Below are positions 52,067 to 62,041 of a stretch of 64,000 nucleotides of DNA, piece after piece (positions within the stretch are counted from its first letter, which is position 1; each line of letters starts with the position of its first letter). The position numbers were made by a program, and so were the translations under genes. The DNA is from Onchocerca volvulus (taxonomy: Eukaryota > Nematoda > Chromadorea > Rhabditida > Onchocercidae), in the NCBI GenBank assembly GCA_000499405.2, contig HG738138.1, positions 18,453,753 to 18,517,752 on the forward strand. Reading direction: 5' to 3'. Under the pieces are notes generated by a model that did not search any database, had not been told where the DNA came from, and saw nothing but the letters and a program-made list of their open reading frames with translations.

Positions 52067-52276
52067 TTATTTGAATAAAGCTTTTCCTACGGAGACTATT
52101 TTTCCCATATTAACAGCTTCTCCCACGGCAACAACTTCAACTTCATTCTCCTTCCCCATCCCTTTAATGTCAACTAAAAGCAAGTTAGATATGTTGGAGA
52201 CCAGTGATAAAGTTCTTACTCCAGGCTTAAAAACTTTTTCATTTGTTCTGCAATCATGTTCGTTGAATCCGCATCT
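52067..52276 (-). CDS. Open frame with Alba-like pattern, status uncertain
   Basis: A 69-codon minus-strand open frame (no Met until a GMGK segment) ends ENEVEVVAVGEAVNMGKIVS, then VGKALFK and TAA. The stretch resembles the middle of Alba-domain nucleic-acid binding proteins (NEVxLxAxGxAIxxxVxVAEIL), including the Gly-x-Ala turn and the preceding helix-like LVSNISNLLLVDI. The rest of the domain is missing. The overlapping frames on both strands are also open (plus 52046-52355; minus 52216-52428 with MDSDSEDADSTNM), so the coding strand is unproven. It may be an exon, a pseudogene or chance. Confidence 0.25.
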   Translation of the reverse strand, partial: RCGFNEHDCRTNEKVFKPGVRTLSLVSNISNLLLVDIKGMGKENEVEVVAVGEAVNMGKIVSVGKALFK

Positions 52277-53419
52277 TCACTGTCACTGTCCATCGTTCTC
52301 AAATAGTTGTTATGGGCGCTATACAAAGACAATTTGTCCGAATGGAATTCAGTAAAATTTTCTCTGCTCTTACACTGCGAACTTACTTGAACCCAGTCAA
52401 ATATAAAACACTTGTACATACCATTCATGTCATCTTTTCAGCAATATGAATCGCAAATCAAAAATCATAAAGCCTTTGGTATAGCTTGGAATAAGTATTG
52501 TGAAACAATTTCATTCAACTGATTTGTTGCAGCGATTGAGAGGAACAAACTGCCCACCTCATCTGGTGGAATTTAAACCGATTTAATACAGGATGGTGAA
52601 TATTACAAAAAGATTCTGAATATCGTAGAAAGTCCAGTTATCGTAAATTAAGCTAAATACATATGTTGTTTAGTAGTATGTCACTAAACTAAAGTTTCTC
52701 TGAAAAGAAAAGTACTTTTTTCTAATTAAAAGTAGATCAGTCAGCATTATCTGTTGCATATTATTTCATTGCTTTATTGTTCTCTGGCAATTATTGATGT
52801 TTTAATTTCTAAATTAGTTCTAAAAGATTGAAAAGATTGAAATTTCAAAAAAATTTTAGAGTGTTAAGGTGATTAGCGTAACATTATTTATACAACTGAT
52901 GTATCAATGCAGTGTGCAGAAAATTTTATACATCAAATGCTGAATTCAGACAAAGGATAGTCACTTGTTTCTGTCCGGTCAATTCTCCTTTAAATTCATT
53001 GGGAATCGGTAAATTTTACTGTTTCATAAAGATTCGCTAGCAGTACGACACGAAAGTAAAAAAGTTCTTCTGAAAATTAATGATAAAAAACTTACACAGT
53101 TATATCATAGAATTTCCTTTTGCGCCATCGTATAACTACAAATTTTGCTTGGTTTTACAGTTTGTTTTCTTAACTAAATTCTTCATTGGAATGGAAATAT
53201 ATGGAAGTGATGGCATCACATATCATTGCATGCACCAATCCCATCTCACTGCTATATTAGAAATGATAGAACAGATACGTTGGTTCTCTCACATCGTTAA
53301 ACTTCAGTGATAGGCAAAAGTTGAAATAAATAGAAGTTAAAAGATGCGCTCTGTTCTCAAGAAACCCACTTACCCATTTATTCATAGAAAACAATCCAGA
53401 AAATATATATATTATATTA
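52277..53419. other. Stretch without a supported gene
   Basis: Open frames exist at 52268-52445 and 53080-53310 (plus), the latter following a TTTTACAG acceptor, but they show no recognisable family. The last base, A at 53419, is the expected flank of the Helitron that follows. Confidence 0.4.
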
Positions 53420-54091
53420 CTAGTATCCAGCTACGCGGAGCTTGACGAAAATTTTCGTCTGTTAAAAATCTTAATCTCCGAAAGTTCTTTAACATGCGCT
53501 TTACCTATATCAGTTCAAAACCTTAGAAATCGGGAAATTCCTACCAATTGCTTGAAATTTTTACCAACGTTGCATTCGAATACACAAATATTTTTATATA
53601 CTTTTTATATGCACGCGTTACTGTAGCTCAGTCTGGTTAAGTGGAAAAAAAAAGAGAAGAGAAAGCGTTCTCTTTTCTTTTTTTGTTTCTACTGAGCAAT
53701 AAGTATGAGAAGGTTTTTTGTGTCTTGTGCAACAGAGATGAATCTGGTTGAGAAAGGTTTTATGATTGATGAAGAGTGATTATTCGTAACAAACAATTAT
53801 CAGAGAATATCCAAGTAAATTGATCACTGAGTTATTCTTTTCTTTGTCGCTGGTAGAGGAGAATACTGCTCAATTGAATTGTCGGATTCTTGTTACTATT
53901 GTGCCGCTTTGAACTGTCGAACTGGAACCTCTGAAACTCCGAACAGTTGCTGTTACTGAGTCGATCCTTGTCGTTTATCTGTGAATTGGAGCGTTTTGGC
54001 GGCAAATATGTTTATCGTCTCTTTGAAACTATGTCGCACCACTTGATCTTTAATACATTTTGTTTACAGTCGTGGCGCTGTTTGACATCTT

Positions 54092-54574
54092 TCAGTTTTC
54101 GCCCACAACTAATTTGTTTAATTTCACAATACTTGTAGGTACACAATATTTTTTGTTGCTCCATTGTCTGTGAAAATATAGAGATTGTCTGGTTTGCCTA
54201 CTCTGGAACACGCAACTTATAACTGTCCATGTGAGAAGACAATAAAATTCGTCCTGAGGTCGATCAACCGGCATCTTTCCTTTCCCAATTTCCAGTAATT
54301 GATGCGAGAATATTTCAGCTGATTGACCGTCTTGCAGCTGGAAACGTATATTTGTAGTTAATTTTAACGTCTTTAAGTGTCGCCACAAAGTAGGGTATTT
54401 CAGACAAGCATTAATTTCGTCCGTGTTGCCGACTGAAAAATTACAGGTAAAATTACAGGTAATACTTGCCTGAAATCTCTTGCAAGCAATATTATGAGTT
54501 TGCAAATGGTCTGATGTTTTTCGCAAATCTTGCGATGATCGGTCAAGAGCCTCGAGCGACTTTTTGTGTGCCAT
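54092..54574 (-). pseudogene. Helitron PIF1 helicase fragment, downstream part
   Basis: The frame begins MAHKKSLEALDRSSQDLRK. It continues with DEINACLKYPTLWRHLKTLK, LTTNIRFQLQDGQSAEIFS and LEIGKGKMPVD, the region after Walker B in Helitron PIF1 proteins. Just before it, the family's LIVWDEC (Walker B) reads LIVWNKC, so both acidic residues are lost. After PVDRPQDEFY the sequence jumps to the last motif (SHGQL.VACSRVGKPDNLY in another frame), which means most of the C-terminal helicase is deleted. Inactive. Confidence 0.85.
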
Positions 54575-54930
54575 TATACACTTATTCCAAACAATAAGTT
54601 TAATTTCTGCAATACTCTTCCTATGCCGGATGTTTTAGAAATATTACAAGTGTGAGTTTCAATGAATTGCATTTTCAATGGCAATTTCAAAGCGGAATAA
54701 ACGATTCCTCCACCTGATAGCAGTATCGCAACTTTTCCGGACGGTGTAAGGGCTAAGGCTATGTCATTTTGGGATCGAATTGCTGACAGAATCAGTCTAA
54801 TTAGGAATGTTTTACCGGTTTTTCCTGACACATCTAAAAAAGAAATTTCTCCAATCTCGTTATTGATAGTTTGCATTACTTGATCGTAAATGTCTTTTTG
54901 CTCAAGCGTTAGCTTCAGAATATTTGATTT
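54574..54930 (-). pseudogene. Helitron PIF1 helicase fragment, Walker A part
   Basis: The minus-strand frame reads LTLEQKDIYDQVMQTINNEI, then FLDVSGKTGKTFLIRLILSA. This is the Walker A (P-loop) start of Helitron PIF1, normally DAPGGTGKTF. IRSQNDIALALTPSGKVAIL follows as in the family. The frame shifts near VLQKLNLLFG, where the family has CKLIVWDE, separating it from the downstream fragment. The P-loop lysine and threonine remain but the protein is broken. Confidence 0.85.
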
Positions 54931-55009
54931 TGTTCACGACTGCAATTTTACATCAAACGAAGCAGCAGCAGATCGATTCGGTGATGGTATTCTCAATTAA
55001 ATGAGAATT

Positions 55010-55525
55010 TTGGTCGCGATTTCTAACCACAGCTTCAATATTGCTTATATATCTTCCAGCTTGATCCTGTGCGATTTCATCGAAATGTAATACCGCATTC
55101 CTTTTACTTCTTTCTGGTTACACGCCAAAAACTGCCATTTCGTTACTTTTATTCGCGTATTTATAAATGTATTTGATTGATTTAACGGAGTAAAAGTATT
55201 CAGCTTTTATGTACGCTTTGTATGTTTTTTATATCAAAGGTGAATATGGAACAATTTACTTCAATGTCATCTTTCCGCATTTGTATGGATGCTAATTTAC
55301 TGCCATCTTCTGCTCATCTTCTGTATAAAAGATATTCCATCGTTTCCTATAACTGTATGGATACTAATGCTTGAAGATATCGCTTAGAGCATATTCCGTC
55401 TATCATGCATGGTGAATTTGGATTCAGTGTATCGCAAGGTCCTTGTATCATATTTTTCGTCACAGCTTTATATATATATTCTTATCGACATCAGAATAGG
55501 GTATTTTAGCTCATATTACATCGTA
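55010..55525 (-). pseudogene. Helitron Rep-region fragments
   Basis: In changing frames the minus strand encodes PYSDVDKN, KNMIQGPCDTLNPNSPCMID, IKYIYKYANKSNEMAVFGV and AQDQAGRYIS.NEAV. The KYxxKYxNK segment is the tyrosine-bearing motif of the HUH/Rep nuclease of Helitrons, followed by MAVFGV and the GRYISxNEAVWR block. Some residues between them are lost and the HUH histidine motif was not found. Rep nicks and joins element ends during rolling-circle transposition; this copy cannot. Confidence 0.7.
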
Positions 55526-55540
55526 TTCGCAATTTATATT

Positions 55541-56179
55541 CGCAAATCACTCTGCATGAAATATAAAAAACTCATTTTAAACAATAATATCGAATTTTCC
55601 AACCAATAAAAAAATTAATGAATAAATAAAGATCGACAACCAGGTCATTATCAATTATGAATTTCGCAGACTTGTTATATGCGCACTTAACAAGTTCCAG
55701 AATGGCAGAGATCACATAACAGAACCTGAATAAGAATTTGAACATATACAAATATATCAAACATTTAGAAACCTTATCTACTAAGCAATGATAAAGAACC
55801 GGAGGTTAAGTGAAATGCATGATTCACATTTGGTTCACACATTTAATGGGACCGAAATTGCTTAAAACATTAAATAAACCTATTTTTTCTTATTCTTAGA
55901 GCGAATTCAAGAAAATAGGCTAAGTTAAGATAACATAATATTTAAAAAGCTAACTAAATAACAATGTCATTGTACTTCATACTTATCACACTATCTGTCA
56001 GCATCATAAAACTGGATCCGACATCGTAGAATTCTATAAATAGTATAGAAATCGTCACAAACAATTTTCCAGAAGATTCCTAAAACCAGAAGTTACTAAA
56101 TTTTTCATTCCTAATTAATCCGTGATACAATATTATCTTTCATACAGAATAAATTTAAACAGAAACAATCGAAAATATT
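55541..56179. other. Non-coding stretch, downstream of ICT1 gene
   Basis: A+T-rich DNA between the degenerate Helitron and the stop codon of the minus-strand ICT1 gene. It should contain that gene's 3' untranslated region. No gene seen. Confidence 0.5.
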
Positions 56180-58841
56180 TCAAATAAACTCATATGGGTC
56201 CCGACTTTTCTTCTTCTGGGATCCCATACGTTTTGCATACAATCTCCGCTGTGCTGCTCTTCTTGCTCTAAAAAGAATGTAATTATATGCTTAAAAGTGA
56301 AATCATTTAATGGACATCCAACAAGCAAATTAGATATGAAGTATTGCCTTAGGTAAAGAACAGATTTTAAAAAAATGGAACTAATAAGTTACAACGACCG
56401 AGGAATAAAATTGAAAAACAACTCAGAAATATTGCTATTCTTTTCTCTTTTCAGAAATTGGGTAGGGAAAGGACAAATATTAAAAATCCAAAAAAGAGCA
56501 AAATTATTGAAACTGAGATTTACAAATTGCGAAAGTGATCTTTAAAATATAATATGAATGATTTTACTATTTGAAAGAAATGATTTTGATTCTACTTGGG
56601 AAGTATACCTATTATCTAAAATCTTTTTATCCTGATTTGTCGGTGATCTACTTTCTAAAAGCTCCTTGTTACATTCCAATAACATGGCTCGCAGTTTTTC
56701 AAAACAATCTTCTTGATTCTCTGCCTGAAAATAGTAGATATGAGTAGTGTATGAATTTCTAGAAAACTTCTTAGTAGAAGTTACAAGAGATAAAAGTATC
56801 ATAAAACTAATACCTTTAAAAAATTCCTCTGACCTAAAAAAGTCAAATAGATATCAAAATTATTTTCATTTTTACATTTCTTTTTGTTGCCAATAGAAGA
56901 ATCTGCACAATTCATAACAGCATATCTTGAAAATAATCGATGATATTTAAAATTTATCTCCATGTATATATTCTTATACTAAGCTCAAAACTACAGCAAC
57001 CTGAATCCTTGATTTATCTGATGAAATAACAACATCATATTGTTTAGTGATCAGTCGAACAAAACGTTTCCGGAATACTTTTTGAATTTCCGGACTCAGC
57101 CAATCAGCATCACTTAAATTGAAACGTATTTGACATTTTGTATTCACTGAAAACAAATTATTTACATATGATAAAAGTTATATTAAACTCAAAGGTAAAA
57201 TATTTTAAAAAAGAAAATAAAAATAATTGAAATGGCATAAAATTTTGACAGGTATGCTTGAGTTAATGAATAAATGTTTTCACTTTTCTGCAAAACAGCT
57301 ATAAGAAAAGTTTTTTGGAGTGAAAAATTATTTCCTTCACAATTTGATGAACAAATAGCTTTATTCCTTTATTTTATATATAAAATGTATGTATATCTGT
57401 ATTTAAACGCTGAACTACTTGAAAAACTATTGAGCACTTTAAAATTTTTTACTACGGAACCTCATGAAAGTAACTCGACAATGATCAAGCTATGAACATA
57501 AATAAGAAACCTACCACTTCCCAAGGATTTATCTAAACTAGTTATCGAAGAATATAGAAAATACATAGAATGTTCAAGAACATAAATGATTACCCATTCA
57601 TTCGCTAAGCTTACAATGATGGATAATTAGCACTAGTAATATTCTGCTTAAAAGCTATGATCTCCATCTTGCTTAAAATTGGTTTGATTCTTGTTCTAAT
57701 GATTTATGACCTGAATTTTGAAACAAAATTCTCTCTCTTAGATTTTCCAAAAAAATGAAGTGTGTTGAAACCAAAGATTATCATAAAAAAGAAATTTCTT
57801 TATTGTTTATGGTTGCAATTAATAATGTGAGAAAACAATTAGTCCAACACATACACATATTAACGTTCTGACCGCCAGGACCACTACTTCGCATGAATCG
57901 TTTCTCAATTTTATCTGCAAAAAGTCCTAAAATTTGTACTGGAATTTAAATACTGGATCTTTTTTTTTTTTTTGAGACTGATAAATCAGGCATAGAAATA
58001 CGTGCTGAAATTTAGATAATCTTTCCGAAACTAGGTTACAGACGGAAATAAATTTAAAATTAAATTAACTAAAATAAGGATTATCTCCACGAATCATTTT
58101 TGAGAATAGATAATAAGTGATTTAATTAATTCATGAGTTTAATTGAAGTGAAATGAAAAGCAATTAGTGTCCAATGTATTTTAAATTATCCTTCACTTTT
58201 TGTTAAGATACTATCAGGTTTTTTCGAAAAGTGGAAATTTTCAAACATATTTTTCTGACCAAATTCATAGATAACTGATTCCGCTTGACGATGGTGCCAC
58301 CAAGCGATTCATACACAGCTGATTAAACTAACACGCCAAAATGTCGTCCTATTCTTTTCTATTATTTTGGACTTTCTTTTTCAAAACTATTTTGAATTTG
58401 TTTTAAAACTATTTTCTTCTCTTCCGATTTATTTCGATTCTATAGATTTTTTCCATTTACATGATATAAGCGTATTTTTCAGTACAGTTAATATGGTGAA
58501 ATTTTCAGAAATATCTAGTATAAATAACAATGAAGCACATATTTTATATAAGATAATTTTATTCGTTGATATTTAAATTTTAAATAAAATAAAAAATTAT
58601 TAAATTGATGATTACTACTGAAGAAAAAGAAAACTGACCAACTGGAATACATCCAACAAATTCACTGCTATCGATGTTCTTCTAAAAGCACTAGTATCGA
58701 ATGATAGAAAGAAATACTTGTATTGAAATTACATTTATGTGCATTAAGGGGAAAGGATTTAAATAAGTATTGGAAATGAAATTAATTACAGATAGAACAT
58801 ACGTGAGAAAAGTAGCGCTGCTGTTTCCGTTGTAGTATCAT
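56180..58841 (-). CDS. MRPL58: Mitochondrial peptidyl-tRNA hydrolase ICT1 / large ribosomal subunit protein mL62
   Basis: Codon-independent release factor that frees peptides from stalled mitochondrial ribosomes and is also part of the large subunit. Six exons on the minus strand join in phase: 58841-58803 (coding), 58681-58639, 57914-57855, 57146-57001, 56724-56609 and 56267-56180, giving 163 residues. IPVDKIEKRFMRSSGPGGQN carries the catalytic GGQ with its SSGPGGQNVN context; QIRFNLSDADWL and the RIQAENQEDCFEKLRAML block follow as in human ICT1. The C-terminal tail RRLYAKRMGSQKKKSRDP is basic, as needed to enter the mRNA channel. The protein begins MILQRKQQRYFSH, a short Arg-rich presequence without acidic residues. 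The start rests on a CTGTCTCAG acceptor 19 bp upstream. An additional 5' exon cannot be excluded. Confidence 0.92.
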
Positions 58842-58860
58842 CAGCTTGTTGATATACTGC

Positions 58861-58869
58861 CTGAGACAG
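58861..58869 (-). promoter_or_regulatory. Acceptor site before ICT1 start, possible trans-splice site
   Basis: CTGTCTCAG on the minus strand, 19 bases before the chosen ATG. It could receive a spliced leader, or join an unseen upstream exon in a phase that would extend the frame (QYINKLMILQ). Confidence 0.4.
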
Positions 58870-61488
58870 AAATGCATAATAATTTAGGAATTATTATGCA
58901 TTTCAATATCAAATATAGGAATCCAATTTGATATGCTGAAAATTGGATGGAATTTACAAAATGACCACACAAATTAAATGTAAAGAAACCATAGCGTATA
59001 ATAAATTCCACTAAACTAAGGATTATTATTTCGCTTGCCTTTTAGTCACATTCTTTAATAGTTTCAAGCAAGTGAAACATAGAAATATTCCGCAGAAAAT
59101 CATTTTTTCAAATTTCTATCAGCTATATTTCCAATTCAGACATTTTCTTTGATATATCACAGATGTGATGAATATCCAGATTTCGCAATATTTCAATTTT
59201 CTATTCCTATTTTAAACTCGATAGAAACGTGTAGATGTATGAAATAGAAATAAAAAAGGGATTTGATTGAAGGAAGTGAATTAAGTCAAATACTAATTAT
59301 GGTTATATATAAACATTTAACAACAAAACATAAAATTATGATTATTCTATGTGATATGGAGAATGACGTTTCAAATGACGAACGCGCTTCAATAAATGGC
59401 TGAAATGATCGAAAGTTTCATTTCACAACTGGGAGAGGACTAGCAGACTCGAGTTGAAACGAGACGCTCATCAATTTCAGGACAAAAAAATACCCTCCGT
59501 GCTATTGTTACGTAAAAATAAAATGCCTACTGCATCACTGCTATGTTGGAAGACTTCCTAATTTGCTTACATTTTACTAAGAACTGACCAAGAATGGAAA
59601 ACGGAATTACATTTCACTGCCTAACAATGTCGGAATATTGATGCATTCCTTTATTAGCTTAATGAACCGGACAAATCGGATATTGGATACAAAAGCATAT
59701 CTCCTGTTGATGATACAATTCCATGCCGTCCAGGTCGAACACGACCATTTGCACAACTGCTTTTTAAATATTCGAAAAGTGACAGGTGAAAAACATGTTT
59801 AAACAGATTTTCAATGAGGTCATTCTAAGCTTTTATTTAAATTAAGACTTGAATTAAATTAAGCTGGAAGTGAGCTTCGAATCTTTTTAGGTGACAATAT
59901 ATCATCGTTAGACCAGCGTATAGTAAAACTTCATCATCTTTCATGAACATTTTTTACATAAGCAAATAGCATTTTGATTAGTTACTTCGCTTTTCCCAAT
60001 ACAGAAGCAATAAAAACTATAAAATAGAGGTAATTTTTCTACAAAATGATATGGAGAATAAAATACTGAGTTTAGATATTATGCTGCACATCAAATCATC
60101 AACATAGAAAACTATAATACCCGCGTCAAAAATGAGAGCCAAAATAAAAGCAACTCAGATAAAAGATGAAACATTTCAAAAATAATGCATCTTTAAAAGT
60201 AGGAAATGAAATTCTAAATAAACACCTTCTAGAAACACTACTCAAATTATTCAAATAGGTACACGTCTTTTTTTTTTCTGTATTATAAGACCCATATAAG
60301 ATAATTACAGTTCTTATCAAAAGCTAGTCAATTAATCGATCTTTTTATACTTGAATTTTCAAACTACTTCCGCACAATTTGAAAAAATCATCCAGCTTCA
60401 ACCTTTGATCCGAAAAACTTACTCTTTACACAGAAATCATGCTGCTTCCATGATCGCGAATGTTCCGAATCAGAATTTTTTGGAATCCCAAAAATCTTTA
60501 AAAACTAGAGCTATTCTTTCTTAGCTGAAAATCAGAAATCAGTAAGATATGAGTAAGAGAAAAAAAAATTCAGTCCCGCAGATGTTCCTTTGCTTGCAAA
60601 TCAAGTTCTTCAAATTAAGAAAATTGAAAGAAATTTTCCTAACCCAGAATTACATTATCGAATTATGCGAAAATCCATATTCAGAAAAACTATCTTGAAT
60701 GTGATAAAATGGTAGTGTCACTCACGAATTCTCCACAAAATTAACTAGTCCGATTGCCAATGTACTAAATATAAATCTCAAATCTCGATAAGGATGTGTC
60801 TCAATATGGCTGAACTTGTATCCAGACCCAAAATTTCTATGCGGAACATGTTAATTAGCACTTTTGCGGAAGTTTAGATTAGTCAGTATAATTGCGCTTG
60901 GTCCTCTTGATCAACTTTGAATGCACATATTTGACTCATTGTTTCTAAATTGATACTATGCAAAAAAACGCGCACCCATGTTTTTTGAAAAAGTACAAAA
61001 GTGTATGACATCAAAAAAATAAATTGAGAAAAAAAAAGGGTAAAAATACAATTCCACAATTTCTATTTAAATAAACATAGGAGATGCTACACATGACATC
61101 ATCAAAATAGAAAGGTAGCTTGAAAAAATTAAAGAAAAAAGTTTGACAAAAGCTGAATTAAGGGCACAAAGAACTATTATCTGGATAGTGTTAGAAATCA
61201 ACTGTCCTGCTTGTAATCAATTCGCATTGAGAAAAAAAAAATGAATTTCAAGTGCTCAGTTATCGAATTCCTGAGAGAATTGCAATAGTAATCAAGAGAC
61301 TCAGCAGTTGTCACTGCAAAAAGAAACCTAGTTATGATGAAAGAAAATAAGCCTTATCAGAATAATCATTGAGAGTAGATTTAGCCGTGAAAGAACAGAG
61401 AATAGAAAGAACTGAAAGAAATGTTGAGGATTTTGCAGCATCGACTGTAATTCCCGATGAACAGATGAGAAGTTCTGATCTTTCTCAT
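58870..61488. other. Stretch between the two minus-strand genes
   Basis: About 2.6 kb, A+T-rich. The only coding-like item is the plus-strand exon candidate at 59658-59785. A first exon for the ICT1 gene was searched for here and not found convincingly. Confidence 0.4.
59658..59785 (+). CDS. Orphan exon candidate, unknown
   Basis: Between a good acceptor (CATTCCTTTATTAG) and a good donor (GACAG/GTGAAA), frame 0 is open over 42 codons: NEPDKSDIGYKSISPVDDTI, then PCRPGRTRPFAQLLF and KYSKSDR. The third codon positions favour A/T as in real exons of this window. No partner exon in phase was found on the plus strand. The minus strand is also open here (SSCANGRVRPGRHGIVSSTG) but with a poor acceptor. 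It may be a pseudogene fragment or part of an undetected gene. Confidence 0.25.
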
Positions 61489-62028
61489 TTAGTAACGATC
61501 TAAAGCCATCAGATAACGATAGCTTTCTTCTTCATCACGCAATACAGGTTCTGCCAAGAAGCCACGTCCAAAGATACTTAACACGCCATTAGTCTAAAAT
61601 ATATTGAATATATAGGCTTGTATTTAGCAATGTCAATTTTCTGAAATAATCATAAATTCATTAATAAAAACATAAAGAAAGTCCAGTTGTTCAAAAATTT
61701 CGAGTATAATCATATTCTACCATATCTTCAGTCTCCTCACTCTTCCAGCGACCGTAAAATTTCGAAGATTTTTTGAATTTATTATATTTCCCAATTTCAA
61801 AAAGCTATGAATTAAAGAGAGTAATCTATAATGAAGAAAAAAAAAAGTGAAAGAAAAGCAACGTACGTTAAAGAATTTTAAGAAACTACCAGTGTGCGAA
61901 ACTTCAGATGTACCGCGTGTATCAACATCAACAAGAGGTGATGCATTTGAGACGACGGTTCCGGTACCTAAATTACTTGTTCCAGGTAGCATAGCACACG
62001 GTGCTGATTCTGTTTTCCTATTTGACAT
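61489..62028 (-). CDS. Three-exon gene, 116-aa protein of unknown family
   Basis: Exons 62028-61867, 61804-61721 and 61593-61489 join in phase 0 throughout, with GTACGT and GTAGAA donors and TTCATAG and ATATTTTAG acceptors. The introns are only 62 and 127 bp. The protein starts MSNRKTESAPCAML with a Ser/Thr/Gly-rich, probably flexible first 45 residues. It then has FLKFFNLFEIGKYNKFKKSS, FYGRWKSEETEDM and a C-terminal GVLSIFGRGFLAEPVLRDEE ending YRYLMALDRY. No signal peptide, membrane helix or zinc ligands. The C-terminal half looks like a compact conserved domain, but I do not recognise it. A TTTTTCAG acceptor lies 6 bp before the ATG, suggesting trans-splicing. Confidence 0.75.
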
Positions 62029-62033
62029 CTTTC

Positions 62034-62041
62034 CTGAAAAA
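62034..62041 (-). promoter_or_regulatory. Probable spliced-leader acceptor
   Basis: TTTTTCAG on the minus strand followed by GAAAG and ATG, the usual nematode arrangement for SL addition a few bases before the start codon. Confidence 0.55.

Larger units (their letters stand above)
53420..55540 (-). mobile_element. Helitron copy 3, minus strand, degenerate
   Basis: On the minus strand the 3' end reads GTAGCTGGATACTAG, flanked by T, with a 16-bp palindrome (GACGAAAATTTTCGTC, 53444-53459) about 20 bases inside. The segment 53640-53890 is the reverse complement of 17660-17990 in Helitron copy 2. Upstream in element orientation come PIF1 helicase pieces (54092-54930), a Rep segment with KYIYKYANK (around 55150-55175) and the middle segment KNMIQGPCDTLNPNSPCMID (about 55385-55455). 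The 5' end could not be found; the upper boundary is where protein similarity ends. All parts are interrupted. Confidence 0.75.

Noticed and set aside
53613..53642. tRNA-like D-arm string (TAGCTCAGTCTGGTTAAGTGG)
   Set aside because: No acceptor stem, anticodon arm or T-arm follows. The same string (inverted) is present in Helitron 2 near 17986-18000, so it is part of the element's 3' region.
60126..60320. Minus-strand frame as first exon of the ICT1 gene
   Set aside because: A donor in the right phase exists, but the frame has no ATG start and its sequence looks random; the site near 58860 gives a simpler start.
61439..61503. Plus-strand terminal exon candidate after GATTTTGCAG
   Set aside because: It overlaps the end of the better-supported minus-strand gene and joins the orphan exon at 59658 only in a different reading frame from that exon's most protein-like one.
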